Shown one piece after another: positions 23,787-36,008 of a stretch of DNA of 64,000 bases. A program made the position numbers and the translations under genes. The first letter of the stretch is position 1; the number at the start of each line of letters is the position of its first letter. This DNA is from Eleusine coracana subsp. coracana (Eukaryota > Streptophyta > Magnoliopsida > Poales > Poaceae), in assembly GCA_032690845.1 (NCBI GenBank), contig CM064431.1:27348300-27412299 (forward strand), written 5' to 3'. Under the pieces are notes generated by a model that saw only the letters and a program-made list of their open reading frames with translations, was not told the origin of the DNA and ran no database searches.

Positions 23787-26700
23787 ATGGGCGCCGCTCG
23801 CATGGCGGCGCCTGCAGCTACTCTGCTGCTCCTCCTCCTTTACCTGGCGAGCGTAGCAGCCGTCGGGCCCGGCGACCCGCACGGCACGCTCGCCGACTGG
23901 GCCCCGGCCAACTCCAGCTCAGCAGCGTCGCCCTGCGCCTGGGCCGGCGTCTCGTGCGCGGACGGCCACGTCGAGGCGCTCAACCTCAGCGGTATGTCCC
24001 TCTCCGGCCGGCTCCACCTCGGCGCCCTGCTCGCGCTCCCGGAGCTCCGGAGCCTCGACCTCCGCGGGAACGCCTTCCACGGCGACCTCACCCACCGGAC
24101 CTCGCCGCGGCGGCCGGAGCCACCGTGCGCTCTCGAGGACGTGGACCTCTCGTCAAACGCCTTGAACGGGACGCTGCCCAGGACGTTCTTGGCGTCCTGC
24201 AGCGGGCTACGGTTCCTCAACTTGTCCAGGAACACCCTCACCGGCGGCGGGTTCCCCTTCCCGGCATCTTTACGCCGCCTGGACATGTCCAGGAACAGGC
24301 TGTCAGATGCCGGCTTGCTGAACTACTCCCTGACCGGCTGCCACGGGGTCCAGTACCTCAACCTCTCGGCCAACCAATTCACCGGGGGACTCCCGGGGTT
24401 CGCGCCCTGCAGCGGGGTCGCTATTCTTGACTTGTCATGGAACCTCTTGTCGGGCGCCCTGCCTGCGAGGCTTGTGGCCGCTGGGCCGGTCAATTTGACA
24501 CACTTGAGCGTTGCCGGGAACAATTTCTCTGGCGACATCTTGAAGCATCAGTTTGGTGGTTGTGCAAATCTCACTGTGCTGGATTGGTCGTACAACAGAT
24601 TGAGCGGCATGGGGTTACCACCTAGTCTTGCCAATTGCCGCCGGTTGGAGACGCTTGACTTGTCCTAGAACAAACTTCTGTCTGGTCCGGTACCGGTGTT
24701 CTTGGGTGACTTCCAAGCGTTGAGGCGACTTGCATTGGCCGGGAATAACTTCACAGCGATCATTCCAGAGAAGCTGAGCGTACTGTGCAGAACACTGGTT
24801 GAACTAGACTTATCGAGCAACTTGCTTGTTGGTGGCTTGCCTCAGAGTTATGCACAATGTAAATTTCTTCAGGTGCTAGACCTTGGCAACAATCAGCTGT
24901 CTGGGGACTTTGTAGCCACTGTCATCAGCAAGATTTCCTCCCTCCGTGTGCTGCGTCTGCCATTTAACAATATTACAGGGACAATTCCACTACCTGCGCT
25001 TGCAGCCGGGTGCCGTTCGCTTGAAGTTATTAATCTTGGGTCCAACTTATTTGATGGAGAAATCATGCCAGACTTGTGCTCATCATTGCCGTCACTCCGC
25101 AAACTGCTCCTCCCGAACAATAACATTAATGGAACAGTGCCACCGTCACTTGGCAATTGCACAAGTCTCGAGGTAATTGACCTCAGCTTCAACCTGTTGG
25201 TTGGTCAGATTCCAACAGAAGTTTTATTTCTTCCTAAACTTGTTGATCTGGTCATGTGGGCAAACCATCTCTCTGGTGAAATACCAGACAAGCTATGCTC
25301 CAATGGCACAACACTGGAGACGCTGGTAATAAGCTACAACAACTTCACTGGAGGCATCCCTCCATCCATTACCAGATGTGTGAATCTCATATGGTTGTCA
25401 CTTGCTGGCAACCAACTCATCGGGAGCGTGCCTGCAGGCTTTGGCAACTTCCAGAAGCTTGCCATCCTACAGCTGCACAAGAATTCCCTCTCTGGTAAGG
25501 TACCAGCCGAGTTTGGCAGCTGCAGCAACCTCATCTGGCTTGATCTCAACAGCAATAACTTCACTGGCTCAATACCACCGCAGTTAGCAGCACAGGCGGG
25601 ACTCATCACTGGAGGTATTGTTTCTGGAAAGCATTTTGCATTCCTTAGGAATGAAGCTGGCAATATCTGCCCTGGTGCTGGAGTATTGTTCGAGTTTCTC
25701 GACATCCGTCCAGAGCGGCTGGCCCAGTTCTCACCTGTGAATTCGTGCACCCCAACAAGGATATACACTGGCACAACGGTCTACACCTTTAGCAATAATG
25801 GAAGCATGATCTTTCTGGATCTCTCATACAACAGCCTCACTGGTACAATTCCTGAGAGCTTGGGGAATATGACATATCTTGAGGTCCTTAATTTGGGGCA
25901 TAATGATCTTACGGGAGCAATTCCAGATGCATTCACAGGGCTCAAGACGATTGGTGTACTTGATCTCTCACACAATCACCTCACTGGCCTCATCCCTGCA
26001 GAACTTGGGTGTCTGCATTTCCTTGCAGACTTTGATGTCTCCAACAACAATCTGACTGGTGAAATCCCGACGTCAGGGCAGCTCATTACATTTCCAGCAT
26101 CCCGCTATGAAAACAACTCTGGCCTCTGTGGCATTCCCTTGATTCCTTGTGTGCACAATTCCAGTTCTGGAGGTCTGCCTCAATCTTCCCGTAATGTGCG
26201 AAAGAAGTTTCTTGAAGAAAGTGTGCTCCTCACAGTGGCATTTTCAGTTATCATAGTGCTCTCGCTTATAGTCACTCTGTACAAACTCAGGAGGCCCCCT
26301 ACAAGTAAAGCTGACGAGATTCAAACTGGGTACTGCGACAGCCTCCACGCATCCAGCAATTTAAGTTGGAAGTTTTCTGGTTCTCGTGAGCCACTAAGCA
26401 TCAATTTGGCCATTTTTGAGAATCCCATAAGGAAGCTAACTTATGCCCACCTGCGTGAAGCTACTAATGGCTTCAGCTCAGAGGCGCTTATTGGCTCAGG
26501 AGGGTTTGGGGAGGTTTACAAGGCTAAGCTGATAAATGGCGGTGTTGTAGCCGTCAAGAAGCTGATGCATTTTACAGGCCAGGGTGACCGGGAGTTCACA
26601 GCAGAAATGGAAACCATTGGCAAAATCAAGCATCGTAACCTTGTACCATTGCTAGGCTACTGCAAAATTGGTGATGAGCGTCTCCTTGTTTACAAGTATA

Positions 26701-27380
26701 TGAAGCATGGCAGCTTGGATGTTGTGCTTCATGACAAGGCCAAGACCGATGTGCAACTCGATTGGGCATCAAGGAAAAAGATTGCAATTGGTTCAGCAAG
26801 GGGCCTAGCCTTTCTCCACCATAGCTGCATCCCACACATCATACACCGGGACATGAAGTCGAGCAATGTGCTGCTTGATGATAACTTCGACGCCTATGTA
26901 TCGGATTTCGGAATGGCACGGCTCATGAACGCACTCGATTCACATCTGACTGTGAGTATGCTCTCAGGAACACCTGGTTATGTCCCACCTGAGTATTGCC
27001 AGTCTTGCATGTGCACAACCAAGGGTGACGTATACAGTTATGGTGTTGTGCTCTTGGAGCTTCTCTCAGGAAGAAAACCAATTGATCCAACCGCATTTGG
27101 TGATAGTAACCTTGTTGATTGGGTAAAGCAGATGGTTAAGGAGGACAGAGGCAATGAGATATTCGATCCTATATTGACCACCATGTCTTGTGAATTGGAG
27201 CTGTATCAGTATCTGAAGATTGCTTGTCAGTGTTTGGATGATCAGCCAATCCGTAGGCCTACCATGATCCAGGTCATGGCAATGTTCAAAGAGCTACAGA
27301 TTGATTCAGACAATAACTTCGTTGATGGCTTCTCAATAAGTTCACCAAATATAGAGGAATCATCTGAGAAATTAGTGTAA
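23787..27380 (+). CDS. BRI1-like LRR receptor kinase (BRL type), one in-frame stop at codon 294
   Basis: The family are plasma-membrane receptors for brassinosteroids (BRI1, BRL1/BRL3) acting with SERK co-receptors. From the ATG at 23787 there is a hydrophobic signal (TLLLLLLYLASVAA), an N-cap with paired Cys (CAWAGVSC), and more than 20 LRRs. The island domain (about codons 605-675, GGIVSGKHFAFL to YTGTTVYTF) is followed by the last LRRs, a membrane helix (codons 813-835) and an RD kinase: GSGGFGEV at 903, Lys924 in VAVKK, HRDMKSSN at 1020, DFG at 1040, GTPGYVPPEY. It has no introns, like BRI1, and is about 1197 codons long, normal for BRL. The only break is TAG at 24666-24668 within an LRR (DLS-stop-NKLLSG); the pseudogene at 12.4 kb has Gly there. 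The downstream frame of 894 codons is intact. Either a young null allele or a base-call error; I cannot tell which. Confidence 0.88.
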
Positions 27381-29434
27381 ATATTTTTTTTATTCCTGCA
27401 GATTTTGATTTCACTGGATGGATTATCTGGTCATTTTAACTCCTGTTAACTGAAAATAGAAGTAGATTCAATGGTAGGGAAGTTTGTAATTTTGATTTCC
27501 ATTAGTGTACAAAACAACTTGAACAGAGACATGGTTATAGAGTTCTTTTGTGAGAACACCTATTTGAGTAGAACAGATGGGTACATAAATCTTGGAATTC
27601 AATTCCTTTCGTTCTACAGCTTTGTTCGTTGCTAAAAAAAATGAAACACTACAATTTTGTCCACCAGATGCATTAACAGCAAGTATTTTTCAGTGACCTA
27701 TTTTTTTAAGGTATGTACTCTCCTTATATCTTTGTGAGGCTACAATATTTCTATACAACTTCGTTGTACTAAAAAGCAAAGAGTACATATCCACCATTTC
27801 TGAAACATAATCAATTACTAAGCTAGTTTGCTGATACATGACAACCGAAGTACTAAAATTCTACCAATACATTCGGTTCGTTTTGTTCTGAATTACTGTT
27901 ATCTGAACAAACTGTGTAGCTGAAAGAATGTATCACTTTTCTACTGTGCACTTGCTATCCCTTTTAGTTGGAAACACTATCTAGAACGAAATTCCTAAAT
28001 TAGGTTGTCAATTTTGAAAGGAAGTTGCTGGCGCCTTTTTTTTCTTTGCGACCTTTTAGCAGCTGATCCCTATTCCTTCTGTGATACGTTGCAGAGATTG
28101 GATATCTTAATGTGGCGGTTGCTTTTCATCGTTATAAACAAGCTAATTATACTTATAATTTCGTACTTAGTAGTCAACAACACCAATGTTGAAGTTTAGA
28201 GTCCAATAACGTGTATCACTTAGGTCAATGATTACCTGAAAGTCCTTATAAAAAAAATGATTTCCTGAAAGCAGTATAATTTTGACCGCTTTATTTGATG
28301 ACACCTGATAATCTTGTGCTATATAGGGTTTGTGTTCCTTCTGTTTATACATTATCAAAATGAAGTGAAGTATTTATCCATTTTTTCCGCACAGACTAAA
28401 TTACTATAACTCGTCAGGCTGATTATATTTAATCAAGCAGGATACTGAAATGTCACTTTCTGAACTGCCTCCGTGCTTCAGGTGAAAGGATTTGGTGTTA
28501 GGTTAGCTTAGATGCGTTCCTTGACATGCGCTTCTTCACGCGTGCAGATGTCTGACGTCCATTGAGATTTGGATTGAATTGGATCTCGTCCTAAAAAGGC
28601 GAAGAATTATTGGTGGGTTCTTGGTCAAGCACGGCATCTGATCCTTCATATCGCGTGCACGGCTGTGTGTCTTTAGTTAGGCATGAGGCCCGAAAACTTT
28701 TGGGCCAGAGCGAACTTTGGTTTCAAATCCTATACTGACTTTATTATTCTCGAAGCCTTTAACTTTCTTTAACCTAGCAAAATGGCAAGCAGTTGAATTT
28801 TGCTGAAATGAGCAGAGGATTAATTTTGAGTTTTAAGAAACAAAGTGGTTTAAATAAATTATATCAAAATAAATTTGATTGGAAATTGCTGGTTCAGCTT
28901 ACACTAGTCGTCTGAATTTAATGTTTGTACTTCTAGAACCTTGCGTCTTTTTGGTGTTTGTTGTTGGCCAGAAAACATTGACCAATGCGTAACGGTCAGT
29001 GTGAACTTGCTTGCTCTTTTTCGTTTTGCTGCTTTCGGTTCAAGTGGAGCATCGAAGATAGCCCAAATATTCCAAAAACGCTTGCCTCTATATTCACCGG
29101 AGAAAAAAATAAGTTTCATTTCCAAGTTTTCAAAATATATCTTTTGACCTTAACTTCATCTTTCTAAGACATGGCAAATAAGGATACGACAAAAGTATGT
29201 TTCGAGACAGCATTATGTACTCCAGTGGTGGACCCAGCGGAAAATTTTAGGTGTGGCGGACCGAGAATTCATCAGCTATGCATTGAAATATGATAGTTGA
29301 AAATAAGGATTTTTTTTAAAAAGAGTTATGTCTTCTTCTAGCTTGCAAAAAAGATGGGTCTTTTTCTTTGTTACTTAGAGTTTCCACACTAAAGTACATG
29401 ATTTTGATGACAATTGCTTGCATATATGATAATT
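27381..29434. other. Intergenic DNA downstream of the BRL kinase
   Basis: The first few hundred bases should hold the kinase 3' UTR. The rest is AT-rich with no supported gene. Open frames near 28.9-29.15 kb overlap on both strands and match nothing I recognise. Confidence 0.45.
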
Positions 29435-29463
29435 ACTAGCAAAATACCCATACGTTTGTTACC
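29435..29463 (-). mobile_element. Helitron-like 3' terminus, reverse orientation
   Basis: ACTAGCAAAATACCCATACG followed by TTTGTTACC is the reverse complement of a GTAACAAACGTATGGG...TTTTGCTAGT end, the same type as at 22451. The matching 5' end was not found. Confidence 0.35.
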
Positions 29464-30366
29464 ATTGAAAAACGTCTATAGAGGCGGGTCAAAATGTACT
29501 GTAATAACGCATCAACCAACCTGTCACTATGCTTCTGCATCTAAAAAAGTGTTTTATTGTGGCGGTTCATCTATGCGCTAAATAGCCCGCCGCTAGATCT
29601 ACTATTGTAGCGGCGGGTAGCAATGTCACTTACCGCTATGAATTCAAATAATATTAAAAAAAATCTTGAAACCTTAGCCGCTCGCCCGCAAACCGCTGCC
29701 GCACATGAGCCTCGATCGGATCCGCTCGCCTGCGAATCACCGCTGTCGTCGCCTACCCATCCGCCCGTGAACTGCCGCCGCCGTGGCCTGACTGGATCTG
29801 CGCCCGCGCGCTGCCGCCGCTATCGCCCCGGTCGGATCCACTCGCGCGGGAGCAATCGCCATTGTCGCCCGTCTACACACTTGAGGAAGGATCCCATGCA
29901 CCCGACAACGCGCCTATGTCCGCGCTTGCGCGTGGCTCGAGGAAAGACCCCCATGCCTGGCTCCCATGCTCCCCAGCCGAATCGGCCCACCCGCAGCTGC
30001 CGCTCCTCGCCCGGGGTGCGACTCACCAAAGGAGGGGTGGAGCGGGCCGTCTAGAGGAGGGGGCGGTGCCTGACTAGAGGAGGGGACGACGTCCGATTGG
30101 AGGAGAGGCGATGTCGTGTGAAGAGAGAGAAAGCTAGGATTTTGTTTTATATATAGCTAAGGATGGTAATGGGCTGCCAGCTAAATGGATTGCGAGCCAA
30201 AATAATAGCGTCGGGTGGATAAGTGGACCGACGCTACAAAACACAGTTGCGGCGGGTGGATACGTGAGCCGCTTCTAAAAATCATTTATGATTTATAGCT
30301 GCGGTTCTTTTTTGTTCCTCCGCTACGCTAAATTTTATACCGCCGTTATCCGTCCTTTTTGTGATA
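29464..30366. mobile_element. Non-autonomous CACTA-like element
   Basis: Both subterminal regions carry repeats of GCGGCGGGT/ACCCGCCGC type (GTAGCGGCGGGTAG near 29610, GTTGCGGCGGGTGG near 30246). The left edge reads ATTGAAAAACGTC and the right edge CCTTTTTGTGATAG, which look like decayed CACTA ends. The GC-rich middle (29670-30100) has accidental open frames. No transposase is encoded. Exact termini and the 3-bp duplication are not established. Confidence 0.42.
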
Positions 30367-30479
30367 GGAGTTGCTGCTTACATAACTTACAATTCATATT
30401 GTTTAGACAAATATGACATGAGAAATTATTAGGTCAGCACACAACGACTTTGAAAATCACTCCACATTGATGTCAACCT

Positions 30480-30680
30480 CGCATAGCCAAACGTTGTGTG
30501 CGCACCTTCTGTTTCCGATAACTTTCAGGCTTTGCCTGGATACCCGTTGTTTCTTTCCTATATATAGTCATCTGAATTGCTGGTGAGCTCTCGGAGGCAA
30601 ACCTTTGTGTGAGTCTTTCATTTATATTAACTTTCAGGGTCTGTCCTGATACCCGTTGTTTCTTTCCTATTTGGATTCCG
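30480..30680. repeat. Tandem pair, ~108-bp period
   Basis: AACTTTCAGGCTTTGCCTGG then ATACCCGTTGTTTCTTTCC (about 30521-30559) recurs with few changes at about 30629-30667. The flanking sequence also shows weaker similarity, so two diverged tandem units of about 108 bp are present. No function is recognised. Confidence 0.7.
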
Positions 30681-30759
30681 TTCATTCCTGTGTTTGAGTA
30701 GTCGCTGATGAATGATTGTGCCTGGGACTCAAAAGAATATTTCCTATCCATGCATTGTT

Positions 30760-32539
30760 ACCTGCTACCGAGGTAAAAATTTTTAGAACACGTACGATAT
30801 TTTCAAAGGATAAATAAAAAATACTTTCATTGTAGAAATAGATTAGCCAATTCTTTGAGTAAATGATTGTAATCCGATAAGCATGAATAGTAGCTCACTA
30901 TAGCATGAGAAATAATAGCCAAAGGAGCTGCTTAAAATTATGCTTCAGTCTCCACGATGCAAGAGAATCACAAGGACAGAGGTGCTACTCTTCTTTCTTA
31001 GCATGCAACAGATAATGAACGTGGCCAAAAGGTAAGTGCTAGCACGAAAAATTGATAATTAATAAATTCCTGTGAAGCTTAACAGTTATATACTTATATA
31101 TATATCTAAACTAATAAAGAAGAAGTTTTATGCTATCTATGTCTCACCCATAATATTCTAATACCTATCAATTTAGATCCTTGGATCTATATGAGACCAA
31201 CTTATAAAACTCTTAGATTAAAATCTGGATCCACTGAATGGTTACATGTTACCTCATTTATACTAAAAAATCACTTAAAGGTTACCTAAGTTTAAAGCTT
31301 TTTGCACCCAGGATTCTACCCGCACACGCGTTGATTCTCCTAAAGTACGCATATACTTTCCATATACATATAGTACTTTCTTTATAATGGCATATTTCAA
31401 TCCCCCTGACTCCGCACACACATTCCATATATATTTGACGTTTCCTTAACATAGCCTATTTCAAATTTGTTTTCAATAACATCGCTAATCCAAAATGCAC
31501 ATTCTATCTTTACATCGATACACCATCACTTTCCTTCAACCACTCCAGGACTTCAATTTCATTCTATTACTTGTGTCCCACCTACGCAGCCATTGCAGGA
31601 ACTCCTCACAAGTTCATCTTGCAGGCAAGCATGTTGCCCTCGACCGCGGGTTTTCTTGCGGCGCGGGTGACAAGGAAAGTGGTGTAGGTGAAGAAGTCTG
31701 TCGAGAGCTGGGTCAGACACGCTGTAGTCGGCAGTGGCGGTGGCAAAGTCACGGCTTCGGTCTCCCTGACGTCCTCCTCGTTGGCAGGCGCAGTGGTGTA
31801 GGTGCGGAAGCAAAGGCTGTAGTCTCACAACTCAAGGTTTACACGGAGGTGCTCAGAGCCTCCACAATTTGGGGATTCAAGACGCGGTCACCCAACTTTG
31901 ACGATGACATGTGGAGCCACTTCAACCTCCTGCCCGCACACGCACAGTGCATGCTCCCCTCCTCACTCTGTCAATCCGATCGTGCTGTGATTTTTATGGC
32001 GGCTAGCGTTCTGAACTGACCTTGATTTGGTTTTGGTTGAGATCTCTGCAGGCACGCCATGGACGTGAACGTGGAGCGGGTGCAGTTACGTGCTCACCCA
32101 CAAGACGCTGCTCAAGCAGACGAGGGATCCGACACAGCAGTCGGCTTTCGCTGTGCGGGTCATGCGGTGATAATTTTCAAAAGCAATTCCAATCGCTTCT
32201 TCTTAGATTTTCTCAGTTAGTAAATTATTTTACTCTATCGATTGGAGTTGGTTGGTGTTGACCGGTGTTCCTTACGTAGGTGCTCTTCTGCTTGGATGGA
32301 GTAGTGTCATGTTGGTGTGCGTTGCGGTGGCTGGTGGCATACAGGGGGCTTTCGGTTTTCCTTGACGCACTCGACCCTCTCCCTCTTGGCCTGGATCTTT
32401 TATGTTTTCTACACCGATGCCGTTGGTGCTATAGTGTGTTGTTCACCACCGCTATGTTTTCTACACCGATGCCGTCAGTGGCATGGCAGATTGGCTCCTG
32501 CTTCCGTTCACCTCTTCTTGTTCCAGGATTCCTTCCATT
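30760..32539. other. Intergenic DNA, possible Helitron 5' end at 31105
   Basis: TCTAAACTAATAAAGAAG at 31105 resembles common grass Helitron 5' termini, which begin TC. No matching CTAGT-type 3' end was assigned. The interval 31460-32270 has mixed composition and overlapping short frames that match no protein I know. Confidence 0.3.
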
Positions 32540-33293
32540 TAGGGCTGGGCATTCGGTTAATTCAGTTCGGTTAACATGGTTCTAAAGAAGTTCAGTTACT
32601 GAAAAATGACAGCCGAAGATGCAGGAAAGAAAACAATAACCACGCTAATCGGTTACGGTTAATATTCTCGGTTTTTGGTTAATCACCCATTAACCGACAT
32701 CTGGATCTGGATTGTGATTGGAATCGCCACCGTCGTCGCTCTGCAACGAAGCTCACCCCGCTGCCCCTTCCCTGCCATCGCCACAGGCCAGCGCGCGCTA
32801 CCAGTCTCAACAGCCATGCGCCGCGGCGCCGCCCATCGCGCCCACTGCCTAGCATCGCTCCGTGGCCTTCGCCCGCCAGCGCTCTATGGAGATCCAGTAC
32901 AGACGAAACAAGCAGTGGCAAGGCCATGGAGATCAAGGACCGTGAGCATTCTGTGTTTTGTGCGATGATTTTGGGTGGCGGCGCTAGGGATCGTGTGAAT
33001 AGGCATGGCAAAGATATGTGAGAACTCATAGATTCATTTGCACAAGGCCTCAATGCCTCATTGACTCGTTGTCTTAATGGGCTTGGGCCAGTACATGTCT
33101 ATTTGGGCTTTTCAGTTTAGTACGGTTAATTCGGCCTGTTCGGTTAACAACAGCTAAAAACCGCATTATACGCGGTTAACTGAAGTTAGCAGATTTAGAA
33201 ACTGAACTTTTAACCGACCACCAAAGTTCTCAGAAATTTTAGGTATTTCGGTTCGGTTTCGTTCGGTTATCGGTTTAACCGCGCCCACCCCTA
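32540..33293. mobile_element. Non-autonomous hAT element with 8-bp TSD
   Basis: The 754-bp element begins TAGGGCTGGGCATTCGGTTA and ends with the complement of TAGGGGTGGGCGCGGTTAA. The flanks are an exact 8-bp duplication, CTTCCATT (32532-32539 and 33294-33301), the hAT signature. GGTTAA/TTAACC motifs repeat near both ends. The middle (about 32740-32960) is GC-rich and looks different from the ends, perhaps captured sequence. No transposase is present, so movement would depend on a partner element. Confidence 0.88.
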
Positions 33294-33469
33294 CTTCCAT
33301 TGCTCTTATGGTGGCACTCTACTCACCATATGAATGTTAAAATATTACATAAATAGCTTATGTCACAAGCCAGGTTCGTAGCTATTGAATTAACTATTAT
33401 TCTTATATGCAAATATTTCTACTGGTATCCATTGTTGTTCATGCCACATGCCAGAATTATAGATATAGC

Positions 33470-34165
33470 ACTATTCATAAATATATAAACGCTAGAACAA
33501 TAGCTATAGTTACTTATTAATATTCAGGATACTATTCAAATTTGAGACAATATTCAAATTGCTCTGTTACTATTCAAATTCTGAATTTCTACAGTGTTAT
33601 TCCACTATCCAGATAGTGTGTGCACTTACTTAGTGCTTTGAAACTATTTTGAGCACTTGAAATATATTAATTAACTTCGAGTATTAATTCTGGTTGGTCT
33701 TAATCTTCTTCTTTTAGGATCGTTCTTTCGGCTGACGAGGCCAAACAGATTGCCGGGCGGTATAAGTTCTTAGTTGTAAAAATCCTACTCGGTACTCACC
33801 ATACTTATCGCTAATTTGTTTCAGAAGTAACGAAGTCTTTTCCTATATAAGCCAGTCATAATCATATGCAGGAAGTTTTTATCGTCTACCCAGGCAGTTT
33901 CACCCGAAGGGAACACTTCTCTGTAGCAACACAGGGTCCTCTCTAAAGCCTTAACTAGGCTAAACCGAGGACTACGCCGTAGAGGTTTCTCCTATAGGGT
34001 CCTTAGCATAAAAACTTAATTCATATGCAAGAACTGGATCATATCAAGGGATTTTCGAAGACGACATTACTTCATTTCCACAAATATAGCTTACATATGA
34101 TTTTCCTTTTCGGGAACTCCCAAACACTTAAACACACAAGGAAGGATTACCTTGCAGATGGTATC
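33470..34165 (-). repeat. Pararetroviral leader, inverted copy 1
   Basis: This is the reverse complement of the leader that runs forward at about 35290-36005. It stops at CACTATTC on the left, and on the right (about 34165) it is fused to the coding fragment. The first ATG of that fragment (34158) lies in leader-derived sequence. Confidence 0.8.
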
Positions 34166-34703
34166 CTTTGAAGAAATAGTGATCCTAAAGAAAGACATGG
34201 AAAGAAGAAAGGGATCCCCATCATTTGCAAAATATATGGATGTAGATGAAGCATCGACCAAAGCTAGAATGGCCATAGGAGCAAATTATTATATAGAACC
34301 AGCTGCAAAAGATTATATTCAGAATTATAAGCTGATACAAAAAAGTAAGAAAATTTTTGAAGAACCAATAATTACAAAATTGAAAGAACCAGTTGGGTTC
34401 AAGGTAAAAGAAGAAGGTAATACTTCTATGAAAATGACATACAAGGAATGCTTAATAAAAGGAGTTGATCATTTGGATGGAGAATACATTGACTGGAAGT
34501 TGGAAGAAAAAGTTGAATCAATAGCATCTGAATGGAAAAAAGAGATAAAAGAAGACATTTCGAAAGAACTGAAAAAAGAAATAAATGAAAAGTTTAAAGA
34601 AATACAGAAGACATTTGATGATAAAATTACCAGTTCATTCTTAGATGAAGACATTATGGATATTGGAGGGCATGAGCAACCTCCAGAACCCGAACAAAAT
34701 TAA
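34158..34703 (+). pseudogene. Pararetroviral coding fragment, Lys/Glu-rich with coiled coil
   Basis: An open frame of about 182 codons has no internal stop. The second half (about residues 120-170) is a strongly charged heptad-like helix, probably a coiled coil, and the C-terminus is acidic and Pro-rich. It ends 40-50 bp upstream of a forward promoter/leader block, the place of the last viral gene in tungroviruses (P4); a P1/P2-type protein is the other option. The 5' end is cut: the frame runs straight out of an inverted leader copy, so the natural start is missing. Low-complexity composition makes family assignment weak. Confidence 0.5.
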
Positions 34704-34744
34704 CCCACCAAATATAAATAAGGACTTAAAATATAGAGAATTAT

Positions 34745-36008
34745 AATCTCTATATGCGAAAGCGTGGTGAGACTAATATTGAGAGTGATACTCTCAAATG
34801 GGGTGTGACCCTATAATTAGCTAGACCAATCTAGGTCAATGGTCACAACATAAATAACATTATATCACAAAGCATCACAGAAAGAAGGTCACAAGACATC
34901 AAAAGAATAGTGATCGATATTATTCGTGGCATTGACATGCATGCCAGGACAAATACCTTGTGTTTCTTCATACATGTAATAAATCTTTCAAGACTTAGCA
35001 AGGAAAGGCAAGAGAATATCATCATGAACGGAAGACAATGCCAATTGAAGGGTGTTGTATATGACACCTGGTGTCCTTGCTACAGGAAGATGAAAGCTAC
35101 GTGTGCTAAATAAATAGGAAGGGAGTACCGCTCGTTCTACTATAAAGGGAGGACATAGGCTTCAGAAGGGAGACACGGATCACTCATCGTCCAGCGTTCT
35201 GAGCTCACTCCTCAAAAGCGCCTTCCACCTCCACCACTAAGTAGCAATATTAGTAGTCCACTTGTAAAATAGAGAGCATGAGTCCACTATAAGATACCAT
35301 CTCCAAGGTAATCCTTCCTTGTGTGTTTAAGTGTTTGGGGGTTCCCGAAAGGGAAAACCATATGTAAGCTATATTTGTGAAAATGAAGTAATGCCGTCTT
35401 TGAAGATCCCTTGATATGATCCAGTTCTTGCATATGAATTAAGTTTTTATGCTAGGGACCCTATAGGAGAAACCTCTATGGCGTAGTCCTCGGTTTAGCC
35501 TAGTTAAGGCGTTGGAGAGGACCCTGTGTTGCTACAGAGAAGTGTTCCCTTCGGGTGGAATTGCCTGGGGAGACGATAAAAACTTCCTACATATGTTTGT
35601 GACTGGCTTATAGAGGGAAAGACTTCGTTACTTCTAAAACAAATTAGCGATAAGTATGGTGAGTACCGAGTAGGATTTTTACAACTGAGAACTTATACCG
35701 CCCGACAGTCTGTTTGGCCTCGCCAGCCGAAAGAACGATCCTAAAAGATGAAGATTAAGACCAACCAGAATTAATACTCGAAGTTAATTAATATATTTTA
35801 AGTGCTCAAAATAGTTTCAAAGCACTAAGTAAGTGCACACACTACCTGGATAGTGGAATAACACTGTAGAAATTCAGAATTTGAATAGTAACAGAGCAAT
35901 TTGAATATTGTCTCGAATTTAAATAGTAACCAGAATTTGAATAGTATCCTGAATATTAATAAGTAACCATAGCTATTGTTCTAGCGTTTATATATTTGTG
36001 AATAGTGG
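34745..36008 (+). promoter_or_regulatory. Pararetroviral promoter and leader, forward copy 1
   Basis: The block begins near GAGAGTGATACTCTC (a short palindrome), carries TATAAAGGG at 35141 followed by a purine-rich start region, and continues with a leader of roughly 800 nt. ACGTGTGCTAAATAAATAGG upstream of the TATA box is the proximal promoter. It ends at TTTGTGAATAGTGG (36008), where it joins the coat-protein-like frame. It is near-identical to the copy at 38451-39620. Confidence 0.65.

Noticed and set aside
29464..30366. Coding gene at 29.6-30.05 kb
   Set aside because: Low-complexity Pro/Arg frames open on both strands inside a CACTA-like element.
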